Of a stretch of 27,608 bases of DNA, positions 11,970 through 21,541 are shown in pieces. The stretch is from contig JADGJC010000438.1 of assembly GCA_027596075.1 (NCBI GenBank), positions 1-27,608 on the forward strand. Reading direction: 5' to 3'. A program made the position numbers and the translations under genes. The notes under the pieces were generated by a model, which made no database searches, was not told where the DNA came from, and saw nothing but the letters and a program-made list of their open reading frames with translations. Position 1 is the stretch's first letter. Every line of letters begins with the position of its first letter. Source of the DNA: Rhizophlyctis rosea. Taxonomy: Eukaryota; Chytridiomycota; Chytridiomycetes; Rhizophlyctidales; Rhizophlyctidaceae.

Positions 11970-13615
11970 TCAGCCGACGATTCCTAGGAAAGCATACCAA
12001 TCTTCCCAAGGGGCTTTAAGCATGGGCGGTGTCGGCACAAATGGGCGGTAAACAAAGTTCAAAACCCGAAGATTTTCCGGCAAAACTGCAGCAATCAACC
12101 ACTCCCTCGTCACTCTCAACCCCGTCTCCCCAATATAAATATCAACCGTCCGAAGCTTCCGCAAACCCCTCAACACAAATTCCATCTCCTCATCCCTCCA
12201 ATCATCCTGCCCCGGCGACATCCCAATCCGCAAATGTTCCAACCGTTTCGCCACAGCACAAAGAGACACCAAAACCTCATAAGGCTGTTGCCCGAGGTCC
12301 AGCGAGACGAGGTTCGGGCAATGCGACAACTGATCAGCGGGAAACGGTGTACCGTCATACGGGACTTCAAGAGACGCACAGGGCAGCACAAGGTGTATCA
12401 GATTGGAATGCAGATAGGTCCGTGGAAATTTCCAAAATAATGTAAGCGAGTAGTTGCCATCGATGAGCAAAGACGTAACACTGAAAGTTAGGCACGGGAG
12501 TGGAGACTCCTCCCCTTCCTCCTGACAGCTGAGACATATGAGTGTTGATAGGGTTTGGCAGGCGGACATCAAAGCAGGAATATATTTTTTGCTGTGTTCG
12601 AATCAATGTCAAACATCCTGAGACGACGGAGGTTCTTTGCGGCTTGGACGAATGCAAGGCTGGTTGGGAAGGTTATAGGACGTAGTAGGCGCGGGAGGGC
12701 AAGGGAGGTTATTCATGGGGCAACTCGGATGAAGGGTTGAAGGTCGAGATCGGTGAGTGCTCCTTGTGATCGCTGTACAAGGTGCCATAGTAAAACCATT
12801 TCAAGATACTCCATCTGTTTTCCAAGTCCACATACCCCAACATAAATCTGAACATTGACCGCCACATTCGACGGCAGCACATCCACCAAAAGCGGAAGCG
12901 TCTTCCGAACGTCATCGTCAAATTCGGCCCACCCTTCTTCAGGTTGATCCCCGTCATCGTCAGCAGGCAGCTCTAATCCCATATGGACGTCAACACTCGA
13001 TAATCTAGAGAAGACTTTTCTGTTTAAGTCCGACATGTTGAGGACGTTCAGGAGTTTGTTCGGATTTTTAGAAAGTAGGACATGTATTGAAGCACGGTGT
13101 TCCGGGTACTCCAGCCCACATGGTCAAGAATGAGAGTATAGGGTCGGACGAGGACTTGGAGCGACGTAACATACATATGGTAAGGGAATAATGCTTTTCC
13201 TTCGATCGACCTTGCATATGCAATAAGACTCCGTAAGTAGACAAGAAGGAAGCACATCTGTAGGAATATAGACCGCGGTTGTCCCCAACCACTCCGGCCC
13301 TTCCCACACTAACAAACCCACGTCTGACATTCGAGGGGGGAAACCCTCACAAATCTTACACAAAACACAAACCTACCTTTTCAAAATCACCAACGCGCTT
13401 TTCCCGTTGACAGTGTTGACTAGGTGCGGGACTAACCGCTCATCACTGGGCATACCCTCAAACTCGTCACGACCTGTCGAGCCTTCACCACCGGGAGGGG
13501 TAGAATTCACGGCCAACGAAACCTTTGACCAAGCACGACTGAGAGCCGCCTGGGTGACAAAGGGCACAGGCGCTTTGATAAAAGGGATTGTATCAACGAC
13601 ATGAACGAAGCTCAT
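11970..13615 (-). pseudogene. Broken F-box/LRR-like protein gene
   Basis: The predicted role is a substrate-recognition subunit of an SCF-type ubiquitin ligase, inferred from architecture only. The first exon (13615-13373) resembles the second half of an F-box (VTQAALSRAWSKVSL) and ends at a GTAGGT donor. Downstream pieces are rich in Leu-spaced segments typical of LRRs: SLQVLVRPYTLILDHVGW, then LLVDVLPSNV, AAKNLRRLRMFDI, HCPNLVSLDLG, RLEHLRIG, LRKLRTVDI. Reading them as one protein needs several repairs: a frame change near 13065 in an A-run, an in-frame TGA at 12713-12715, a frame change near 12580 in a six-A run, and another near 11990 after which a coding-like frame continues to about 11830. 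Introns explain the 13.3 kb join at best. Either this is a pseudogene or the assembly has homopolymer errors. Exact exon ends are unknown. Confidence 0.6.
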
Positions 13616-14132
13616 GACGTGATCACTTCATGACTAGAGTGCGGTATATGTATAAATGAGCGAGACTCGTGTCGTGGCAAGAAAATTCCGCAGAATCGCA
13701 ACTATATGTTGTGGTAAAGACTTCGTTGAGCTCCACAGCCGCTTTTTGAGGAAAGCTTACTGACAGTACATGCGGAATCTCATTGAAAAGCTAAAACAGA
13801 GGAGAGTGTGGGCTAGCCTACAGTGCCGCTACCCAGCAGTAACGCGCCAACGTCCCCACAGCTGGGCATTTACGGTTGGGCATGAGCAGCCCGATCAATC
13901 AAACAGTAGATAAATCAAATACTCCCCTTGCCGATAGTGACAGAGTGCGGCCGTGTTCTGACTTTGATTTTGAGAAACAACATGAAGAGGGAGACCAAGT
14001 GTGCATACTTAGTAAGCAACAAAGCCATATTGTACTGCACCATACAAAGCTAGCAGACACCCATTCGCAAGCAGGAAAGTTGGCACCGCACTTCAAACTT
14101 TTCAAACAATATCTACATTTACCGCCCAAGTA
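13616..14132. other. Spacer between two F-box loci
   Basis: This is the divergence zone upstream of the broken F-box/LRR locus and downstream of the F-box gene. It contains an AT-rich TATAAA-like stretch near 13644-13656, about 30-40 nt upstream of the ATG at 13615, which could be a core promoter for that locus. A plus-strand ORF at 13876-14376 overlaps the F-box gene antisense and has no recognisable content. No other feature is seen. Confidence 0.4.
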
Positions 14133-15744
14133 TCACGCCCATGCCTTATCCCCAGTCATCTCCACCTCCCACCCCTCCACCACACACCGTCCAAATGTCC
14201 TTACACCCTCCCCTTCCACCTTTCTAACTTCCTTCAAAAACCACATAGCATCACCCCTCCTCCACCCACCCTCCCCAAACGCTCTCACGTACTCCCTCCC
14301 GACAACCATAGCATACTTCCCACAACTCGGCATCCAAACCTTCCTCGTGCCCCCACTCCCGGGATCATGCACATAAATAGAAGGCATAGGATCTTCCCAA
14401 TCCTCATCAACACCCTCCACCCTCTCAGGATCTTCCATATCATCTTCCGGAACTACCAAAATACTCCCATCATCCGTAAAGTGACTCCGAGTGAAAAGCC
14501 GATCCCCATGCAGTTCCCCACCGGTTCGGAACCGTCCGACCTCGTTCAACCCAACAAGATCATACACGACCGCCGTATCAAACTCCGTCACAATCAGATG
14601 CGTCCGTGACATGGACAAGCCATGATGGAACAATGACCATGCAGTGTGCGGGTCCCAGATCCGATCCCCTTGCACCGCTAGGATCTTCCCATCCTGAACT
14701 CGCATAAGGACACTTTGAGATTCGTCCATAGGCTCGTATACCAGCATCGTTTCGTTGAAGGTAACGTAGCGCGCATTGATGAAGTTGCGGAGGATGAATG
14801 AATGGGTTGTGCCGGTAATGGTAACGGGAAGATCCTCCCATTGATCAATCTTAGGCGGTACATACTCCACAAGCATCTTAGAACCATTTGGCACGATCTC
14901 ATAAATCACACATTCATGCGTCATGTTCTCCTCCGCCGGCGTGATGATGCAGATATTGCCGACAATTCTGGAATCAATGAAGGTGCTGATGTCGGGAATA
15001 ATGATATCCGTGGAAGGATCGACGAGAGATATTATGTGATATTCAAAACTGTCTCGTTCCTGACACGGCATGAAGTCGGAACGGACGCTGGCTTGGTGGC
15101 GATAGTATATCTTTTCAGGGGTAGCGGCCAGATTGGGTGGGAGGGGTAAGGGACGATTAGAAAGTATGCTTCCATGTGATTCAACTGCACATAAGGTTAG
15201 AGAGAAAGCAATGCCCGCTTCGCAACTCTGGATGGAACGTACCGAATTGTCCGAACCACTCCCCACGCAATAGCATATTTGCGCTTGCTCCACTAAATCC
15301 GCCCATTAAAACCAATTTTCTATTTCTATCCTCCTTATTCTCAGCCTGTGCCGGCCCCACAACAAACTCCCCAAACTCCTCATCCGTCCCAAACTCCAAT
15401 GGTTGTGTCTTCACCGGCTGGATGAACAAAGACTCTTCATCAAAATCATCGTTATTCAATCGTTTGGATTCCCACGCCCACCAGATGCTCAAAACGTCTT
15501 TCCAGGTCTCGTGTGGCAGAATAACAGGAAGGCAACCTTTGTGGAACTGACGCGATAATCATTTCTTGTAGAGGCGTTTTTGGAGGTGTTGGCTCCACGT
15601 TTTGCAGACGCCTTCGCAGCGGAAGAGGGTTGGGACGTCGAGGGAGAGAAATATGGGTTGGAGGATGTCGTCTGGGGCTTGGGTGAAGTCGAAAGGAGGT
15701 AGAGGTGTTTGGTGGGAGGTCATTCTAAAAGCGGTGAAATCCAT
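14133..15744 (-). pseudogene. F-box protein with long C-terminal domain, one in-frame TGA
   Basis: F-box proteins bind Skp1 and bring targets to SCF ubiquitin ligases. The first ATG in frame is at 15744. The F-box is clear at 15680-15565: APDDILQPIFLSL, then FRCEGVCKTWSQHLQKRL. A TGA at 15559-15561 follows at once, and the same frame then resumes with GCLPVILPHETWKDVLSIWW and runs to a good intron at 15185-15242 (GTACGT donor, CTCTAAC branch, TGCAG acceptor). Exon 2 spans 15184-14133. The C-terminal ~350 residues have beta-strand-rich repeats (THLIVTEFDTAVVYDLVG, SILVVPEDDMEDPE) suggesting a propeller-like domain, which is inference. Total length is about 531 codons. The only lesion is the TGA, so it is a recent pseudogene, a sequencing error, or (less likely) readthrough. 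No splice pair removes the stop while keeping frame and F-box. Confidence 0.8.
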
Positions 15745-16292
15745 TTTACTCGCAGTAGGGAGGGTCAATTTGCGACGGTCCTTCAATTACTAGTATATGC
15801 TCACACAATACGCTCAACGTCAGGCAGCTCAGGTGAATGCATCTGGTGGGAAGCGGTGACCAGTACGGCCAGTGAAGAAAGTGCTGGGAGATTACGATGA
15901 CGTTGGAAAATGGAACAACTTGTAACTTCGGAAACGGGGGAAAGTTGTGGTTGTAAACAAAACGCATCAAACCTGCCGCGTAAGGACCCTGAAATGCCCA
16001 GTTCCCCGCCCATCAAGTCCATAACCAATGCACTTCTTTGTGTTGCCAATATGTACTAGGAAGAAATGCAATTGTGGCACGCGATAGTTGTCACCTCACA
16101 TCAGGAAAGCCATAAACTCAATACACCAACGCTAGTTTCTATCACATCTGCTTACGACGTGAGAGTGTGGAACGGCATCAAATTGAGGTCATATTTCTCA
16201 TTTCACGCAGAAGTGAGCTCGTTAAAAACATAATATATTGATTTCTCCTCCCGTATAATAGGAAAGACACTATCTGACACACCAAATTCACT
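15745..16292. other. Intergenic, no gene seen
   Basis: This lies upstream of the F-box gene and downstream of the secreted-protein gene; both are on the minus strand. ORFs are short and overlap on both strands. I see no conserved motif, RNA gene or repeat. Confidence 0.5.
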
Positions 16293-17077
16293 TCAAATCT
16301 GCGCCCCAACCTTATAACAAACTGCCGGAATAAAAAGATCACAATTCGCAGCAGGCACAACAGCCCCAGCAGCACCACTCCCACTCCCAGAAACAGCAGT
16401 CAAACACTGCCCACTCCCCACTTTCGCCGCATCACCATTATACCCAGCAACCCAAGCCGAAGTCCTCGGCGCATAACAACTATCCATCAACGCAAACACG
16501 CTGCTCAACTGCCCTACCGAAGGACTAGCAACAGCATACCCATCTCCACAATTGACTTCGGCAAATGGGGAAGCCCCAGCAATCTTGATAGTACCAGCGG
16601 GGTTGGTGCATGCGTCAATGTCGAGACGCCAGGACCATGTGACGGGTGGGTTGGTGACGACGTCAAACGAGAAGCGGAGGGTGTGTTTGCCGGCTGGGAG
16701 GTTGAATGTGCCGTGCGGGAAGCGTTGGGAGCGCGTGACGAGGCTTTCACCCAGAGGTTGGCCGTCGAGTCGGATAACTGGTTGGAGGAAAGGAGGTATT
16801 GAATAGTCAGTAAAATAGTGATCGTAATGGAAATCGCATTTCCAGGTAACCGCCGCCAAACACTTCTCCCCCGCGTTTCTCGTCCAGTCACCAACATTAC
16901 TCACTCATATGGTTGCTGGGAGACGCAACAGCCGTTTTCACATTGAGAATGACTGAATGGTCCGGAGAAGTGTACGTTATCTGTGCTACCGTGTTCGTAT
17001 TCCTCACAGAGAAGGTTTGCCAGCTGGCAATGTGCAAGCGTTGCAACAGATAGGTAAAAAAGCGAAACATTGGTCAT
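16293..17077 (-). CDS. Predicted secreted Cys-containing protein; frame change unresolved
   Basis: The family is not recognised. An ATG at 17077 opens a hydrophobic signal-peptide-like start (MTNVSLFYLSVATLAHCQLA), followed by a Cys-rich stretch ending CENGCCVSQQPYE, then TGA at 16901-16903. A second frame, offset by one base, starts at 16904 and runs to the stop at 16293. It looks well conserved: AAVTWKCDFHYDHYFTDY, PVIRLDGQPLGE, FNLPAGKHTLRFSFDV, WSWRLDIDAC, and a C-terminal part with CYAPRTSAWVAGYNG and four Cys. The joint sits exactly on a perfect GTGAGT donor. A textbook acceptor (CTGAC branch, pyrimidine tract, CCAG) occurs near 16793, but the phase is wrong and using it would delete coding-like sequence. 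So either one base is missing, an unusual splice is used, or the gene is broken. The beta-rich middle resembles sugar-binding or PA14-like modules only loosely. It starts 45 bp after the stop of the upstream gene on the same strand. Confidence 0.65.
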
Positions 17078-17122
17078 CTATTGAATATCTTTTGCAAACC
17101 GAACAAGTCTAACCCAAAAAAC

Positions 17123-18038
17123 TTACCCAGTGCCAACAACTGCCGGGGCTGGACCACACTGACACAAGTCCGTAGGACAGGAAGGTGCGCCCGGGTTAGT
17201 ACAGGACGCTTGGCACCAAGAGTCACTAGCAGTTGTTCCAGTGACGGCCAGATAATTCCCGGAAGGGCAGACCAAATTCATCGGACCTGTAGTGGTGGTG
17301 CCAGTATTGCAGGCGCAAACGTTATAAGGACAATGCGCCGGATCAGCTTGACACGTGTTCTTCAGAATTGAGAAAGTATGATTCATCATGTTTATCAAGT
17401 TTCCAATCTAAATCTCTCTACCCCTTACCTGACACCACGCGTCCGTCCCTCCCGAATTTGGGATAGCAGACCAGCTACCGTTACTGCAAGTGGTACCAGC
17501 ATCACCAGTGCAAGTACAGAGATCCGTAGGACAGCCCTGTACATTGCCGCTCATCGCGGCCGTTCTGCAGGTAGTCAAGCACCAGCTGTCGGGAACGCCG
17601 CTGTTCGGCTGGGCGGTGCAGCTAGTGGGGATCGGAACCGTGGTTGGGGCACGAGCTTGACGGTGGAAGGAAGCGCCGTTGTTGTTGCCGTTGGAGTAAA
17701 GGTAGAGACAGCCTGGTTCAAAAAGATTGGAATGTTCAAGCGAGTGGGTAGATATCGGACAACAATTCCCAAATCGCTTATGACATTGGTCACTTTCACT
17801 ATCACCCCCAGTGACTGTTTTGCCCGATCTGGAATCCAAACCAGAAACACTCACCAAGTAGAGCCGCTCCAGCAATCATCCACGGCAAGGTGCTACTGTT
17901 CCCTCGCGCACTAGTACGATACTCCTGTTGCCTCATCTTCCTGTTAACTTTGACATCGCGGCCGTCCAAATCCAGATCATCGGGCCCGTTGTCTTTCGTG
18001 CCCTTTTGGATGTTCTTGCGAGCAGAAACTTGACTCAT
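17123..18038 (-). CDS. Type II membrane protein with three WC...C...C-x-C modules
   Basis: Three exons join cleanly: 18038-17855, 17712-17429, 17359-17123, giving 234 residues. Introns are 142 and 69 nt with GTGAGT and GTAAGG donors. Residues 1-50 are basic, hydrophilic and presumably cytosolic. A hydrophobic anchor follows at about 51-66 (LPWMIAGAALLGCLYLY), then a Thr/Pro linker and three tandem Cys modules: PDSWCLTTC...GCPTDLCTC, TDAWCQNTC...HCPYNVCAC and SDSWCQASC...SCPTDLCQC. The second module is split precisely by intron 2, between WCQ and NTC, which supports the splice model. Modules with this Trp-Cys/Cys-Pro/Cys-x-Cys spacing recur on extracellular proteins of zoosporic fungi and some protists and are suspected of binding carbohydrate; the function is inferred. 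An alternative in-frame ATG lies at 18059. The protein ends in TAA at 17123-17125. Confidence 0.82.
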
Positions 18039-19885
18039 CTTCTGAAGATTTTGGCACAATGTGACGACTTCTGAATTCCGGATAGTTCAATATCCGGAGG
18101 GAAGGGTCTCTGGCGAGGAAGATATTTATTTGTGATTGGTTTAGTCGTCGGATATAGGTGTTCGAGAATGGTGGTCTTTTCACAATCCGTCAATGGGACC
18201 AGGCGAGGACCAATAGTACTCCTTTGATCTTCTAACGATCTCTAGACTACCCTAATTCCTCCACTGCAAATAACACGACATCCCCTTCTATGCACTGTAG
18301 TGACGCGCGCCCGTCAAATTGATCGTTCACGCACCACCCCTCTGTGGCAGTTGCGGGCGACAAAGTCAAAAACAACAAACAGTCTGAAACCCTAAAGAAA
18401 CGCCACCACAGCAACACCGATAAGGCTCCACTTTACCCCACTTTCATCACTTTCGGGGACGTCCGCCTCCGATAGATTGGACATCAAACAGCCTCGATCT
18501 GAAAGGGTTTGTTTAAGTCTTTGCTTCCAGAGTTCAAGCCACTCGATCATTATCAATGCGATTATCGTGGCCTGGGCCAAAGTTTTGTTTACTCAATATT
18601 TTGGAATGATCTCGTTAGATCTCGACGTTCAGGGCGAAATGTAATGAAATAGTAAGTCATGACGGAGAATGGGATAGAAAACATCCCCGCCCACCCCCTT
18701 CAAATGGTCAATCGCCAACTGCAACGCCGGCCACAACCATGCACTGTGTCCCAAAACACATTACCCCCAATGAATTTGAGTGTACGTCTACTGCCTCCCT
18801 TCCTCATTCCTCTCATTCTCACTCACTCCACTTCACAGGGGCACTGGTCATGCCCGAAACGCGTCGCCTGCGCCACAGGGTCCTTCTTGAGTGGCGCTGT
18901 GTTCCCTTTGGACCGAGCATATCTGAGGCCTTGACCGTTGATAATTGCCGGCCAACATGACGGCAGTGAAGATTGAACAAAGCAAGTCCCCACGTAATAA
19001 TATGTCAGTTTACCAATCTCCAATAATCCACATGGGGTGAATAACACCACCTTATAAAGTGCATCTGCCAAGAAGAGGCACCAAAAAGAAAGATGGACTG
19101 CCAAAATTGGCAGTTGCAAGCCGTTAAAAAATGCAAGCAAATGGAACCCTTCACTTTTTGCAAACTTGAAACATCTTGCGAGCAAAAAGTGTCTCAGAAA
19201 GGAATTGGACGATCTGATTTACCCATGATGGAAGTGAAAGAAAGAATATATCCTTCAAATATTATCCGCATACTGGACGTCGTGAACTTACGTCACGAGC
19301 AAGAGCTTGCGACCAACGGTCGTCAAGTACGCCTACAGCAATCAAGTGAACAACATATCGCAAAAAAGACCCATGATGCAACCACTATAAGCGTCTTGCC
19401 CATCTCACAAAGCCCGCTCCACCTCCAAAGAAACCGCCCACATCCACAAACCCGTCCCAAGACCCAGGTTCCGAACACACCGGCTCCAACCACCATGTCA
19501 CCGACCCGGTCCCCGGCACAAGTCCGCCACCAACACTGCTCCCGCTACAGCTGATAGCCTGCCACACAAGGACCCTGACAGGCCGGGAACTTCAAGGTAT
19601 TACAAAGGTCCCGTTACCCAAAGAGTAATCATATCCTTCCAATCAATCTTAATCGCAATGCTTTTTTGCATTTCAGGCAAGCAATGCCATAGGCAACGAG
19701 AATGTAATGTATGATACGCCCCCCTTGATCCTTGTTGAAAGGCAAAACCATATACCATATCCGTAACTCAGTGGAACGGTCAATGTCTCATAACTTCATG
19801 ATTCCCAAACCTTTTTTCCCATTCCATGCCTTTCAATAGAAAGATGTTTATCAGAGAGTGGCATTCTACCTATCCCCGCACAACA
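18039..19885. other. Long region with little coding signal
   Basis: Three items deserve mention. A minus-strand ORF with ATG at 18550 and stop at 18392 ends in a hydrophobic tail (GVKWSLIGVAVVAFL), like a tail-anchored or truncated anchor exon. A minus-strand ORF at 18823-19185 starts with TTG and has hydrophobic then basic parts, with no known family. On the minus strand near 19385-19610 two overlapping frames give Cys/Gly-rich peptides (CNTLKFPACQGPCVAGYQ, and a Gly-rich frame with SGSSVGGGLVPGTGSV), which may be a worn fragment of a secreted protein. Otherwise I see nothing. Confidence 0.35.
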
Positions 19886-20320
19886 TCATGTGAAGTGTCT
19901 AAGCAAGCAAGTGTCGTACACTGCGCCATCAGCATCCACATTCACGTCTCCCAATTGCTTTCCATCGATTTGCATGTTTAATACTGAGACGCGATATCGC
20001 ACGGCATCGTTAACAAAAAAGATGATGCCATCCGACAATAACGCACTGCTCATTGCCATGTGAATGCCATGCGACCAATTCAACAATAGCTCTTCCTTAG
20101 ACAGCTCGACGGCTTGAGCAAAGCGGCCATACACCAAAATGTGTAGTCTCACAGCAGTTTGCACGCAAGGATGAGGTTTTGGCTTCGTCTAAATGCTCCA
20201 CATTCCTCAGAAGGAAAAGCCTACGCTCACAGCACAGCACACTTCCCAATATCGAGCTCTCCCGCATCGGATCCGCTGCATTCATGCCATCAAATACAAT
20301 GCGATTCAGCTGCAGCTATG
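19886..20320 (-). pseudogene. Fragment resembling the C-terminal domain of the F-box gene
   Basis: Two overlapping minus-strand frames look coding. The upstream one (about 20320-20160) contains FDGMNAADPM, RESSILGSVL and RRLFLLRNVEHLDEAK. The downstream one (20164-19886, ending TGA) contains RLHILVYGRF, NWSHGIHMAMSSALLSDGII and RYRVSVLNMQIDGKQLGDV. They can only be joined by a frame change near 20150. The order and spacing of strands (FILRN..., then a long gap, then FHHGLSMSRTHLIVTE...) resemble the C-terminal half of the F-box gene at 14.1-15.2 kb, judged by eye. I read it as a decayed relative lacking a visible F-box. It may instead be the 3' part of a gene beginning near 21 kb. Confidence 0.4.
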
Positions 20321-20643
20321 GGCCTGGCGATAATACAAAGGATTTGGCAGTACGCCCATTCCACCAGTTGTCGACCTCATTCCTTTTCCGATCCATGGAT
20401 GACGAGGTCAGCAACTTGAGCAATCTGAACCCGGAGGATGTGGCCTCATCACAATCACCAACGAATTCAGCAATATGAAGCTGGGAATTAATGTTTAATC
20501 AAGTCCAATACTTTTGATTGGTCTGAAAGTTCGACTTCGGAAGATATGCTACAACTCACAATCAAGATCTACTTTGCGTCCATTTGTTTATAACATGAAG
20601 CTATGTGGAATTCAGGACACCGATGCTATCTTTTTGTGCTTAC

Positions 20644-21000
20644 CATGATGTCGGATAGGTACTCGCTCCAAGTTGCACAAAGTAGGTGAACGAACTTCAC
20701 ATACCCACCACCGAAGCCGCACGAATGGGGAATACGATCCACAGGGTTTGTTGCCAGGTTCCTCGATTCTGCACAATGATGTTGTCTTTTTTTCCGTTCC
20801 CATCCGGATCGTCATTCCTGTCACGGTATGCTTTGATATTGAAACAATGCTTACGGATCCTCCGACATACTCAACATCTCCTCGAATGTGAAATCATAGA
20901 TTGCAAAAGTACCAACAGCCTTGTCATATGCAGCCGCCGCCTGCTTGAGCTTGTTGGCGTTCCCGACGATAGTTATCCCGCCAGATTGATGCACCGTTAT
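20644..21000 (-). other. Candidate exon pair overlapping the end of the next gene
   Basis: In the frame offset from the 20924-21541 gene, a protein-like stretch runs 21000-20855 (ITIVGNANKLKQAAAAYDKA, then FTFEEMLSMSEDP) and ends exactly at a GTAAGC donor. A second open stretch at 20761-20644 (PHSCGFGGGYVKFVHLLCA, then SEYLSDIM) ends exactly at another GTAAGC donor. The phases agree if the acceptor is the AG just before 20761. Nothing upstream or downstream was securely attached and no family is recognised. It could be an alternative 3' end of the neighbouring gene, part of the 19.9-20.3 kb fragment, or coincidence. Confidence 0.3.
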
Positions 21001-21541
21001 TCATCCGACCTTCGGCCATGAGGATCTTCTCCTCGTCCCCTAGGCCACGTTGGCGCCATTCACGATTGGCGCGGATGTTGATGGCGTCTCGCATGGTAGA
21101 GGTGATAGGAATGGGGTAGTGAAGTCGATGGATTCCGGTGCGGCCGGGTCCGGCGTCGACGTAGATGTGACGCATAATGCCGGGGGTAAAGAGGAGTCCG
21201 CCGGGAGTTGTCATGTAGCCGTCAGGCATTGGGGCAGCCATGCCTAAAGGAAAGTAAGCGCCGTAACGAAGGTAAGTGGGGTTAAGTTGACCAGCGGCGT
21301 TACGAGGAACATTAATGTCAGGGCCTACTGCCCATGGGTTGTTGCCGGCATGCTCGCCACCTAACCAGGCAGGAGCGTTTCCGGCGGCGATGTTGGCCAT
21401 ACGGTTAGCTTCAAGCTCATCCCACATTTCGCATTGTGGGTCGTAGGTTGCTTGTTTGTCCTCGAGGGCTTTCTCGCCAACTTCCGGGGGAGGATTGCCG
21501 CGATCAGCAAGGAAGTGGAGTTCAAGCCATTGAGAAAGCCC
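20924..21541 (-). CDS. Unrecognised protein, start unresolved
   Basis: A minus-strand frame is open from 21541 to TGA at 20924 (205 codons). The peptide is protein-like along its whole length: LADRGNPPPEVGEKALEDKQ, WDELEANRMANIAAGNAPAW, LRYGAYFPLGMAAPMPDGYM, GIMRHIYVDAGPGRTGIHRL, REWRQRGLGDEEKILMAEGR. The first in-frame ATG is at 21427, well inside coding-like sequence, so an upstream exon or a frame change is needed. The adjacent frame (ATG at 21615: MSGSSALKVPLLEVYTGSTK, then PEDIEG) would run smoothly into this one if a base were lost or gained near 21540. No good donor lies between them. There is no transmembrane segment. The family is unknown to me. Confidence 0.5.
   Translation of the reverse strand, partial: GLSQWLELHFLADRGNPPPEVGEKALEDKQATYDPQCEMWDELEANRMANIAAGNAPAWLGGEHAGNNPWAVGPDINVPRNAAGQLNPTYLRYGAYFPLGMAAPMPDGYMTTPGGLLFTPGIMRHIYVDAGPGRTGIHRLHYPIPITSTMRDAINIRANREWRQRGLGDEEKILMAEGRMNNGASIWRDNYRRERQQAQAGGGCI

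Noticed and set aside
13876..14376. 166-codon plus-strand ORF.
   Set aside because: It overlaps the F-box gene's C-terminal exon antisense; its His/Pro/Ser-rich content reflects the G/T-rich coding strand.
17078..17126. GTAAGT...CAATAG as a real intron fusing the Cys-module gene to the secreted-protein gene.
   Set aside because: Splicing would create GGA TGA at the junction, while leaving it unspliced gives a natural stop for one gene and a signal-peptide ATG for the next.
18823..19185. 120-codon minus-strand ORF with hydrophobic N-terminal half.
   Set aside because: The start is TTG, no ATG precedes the hydrophobic part, composition is mixed and no motif was recognised.
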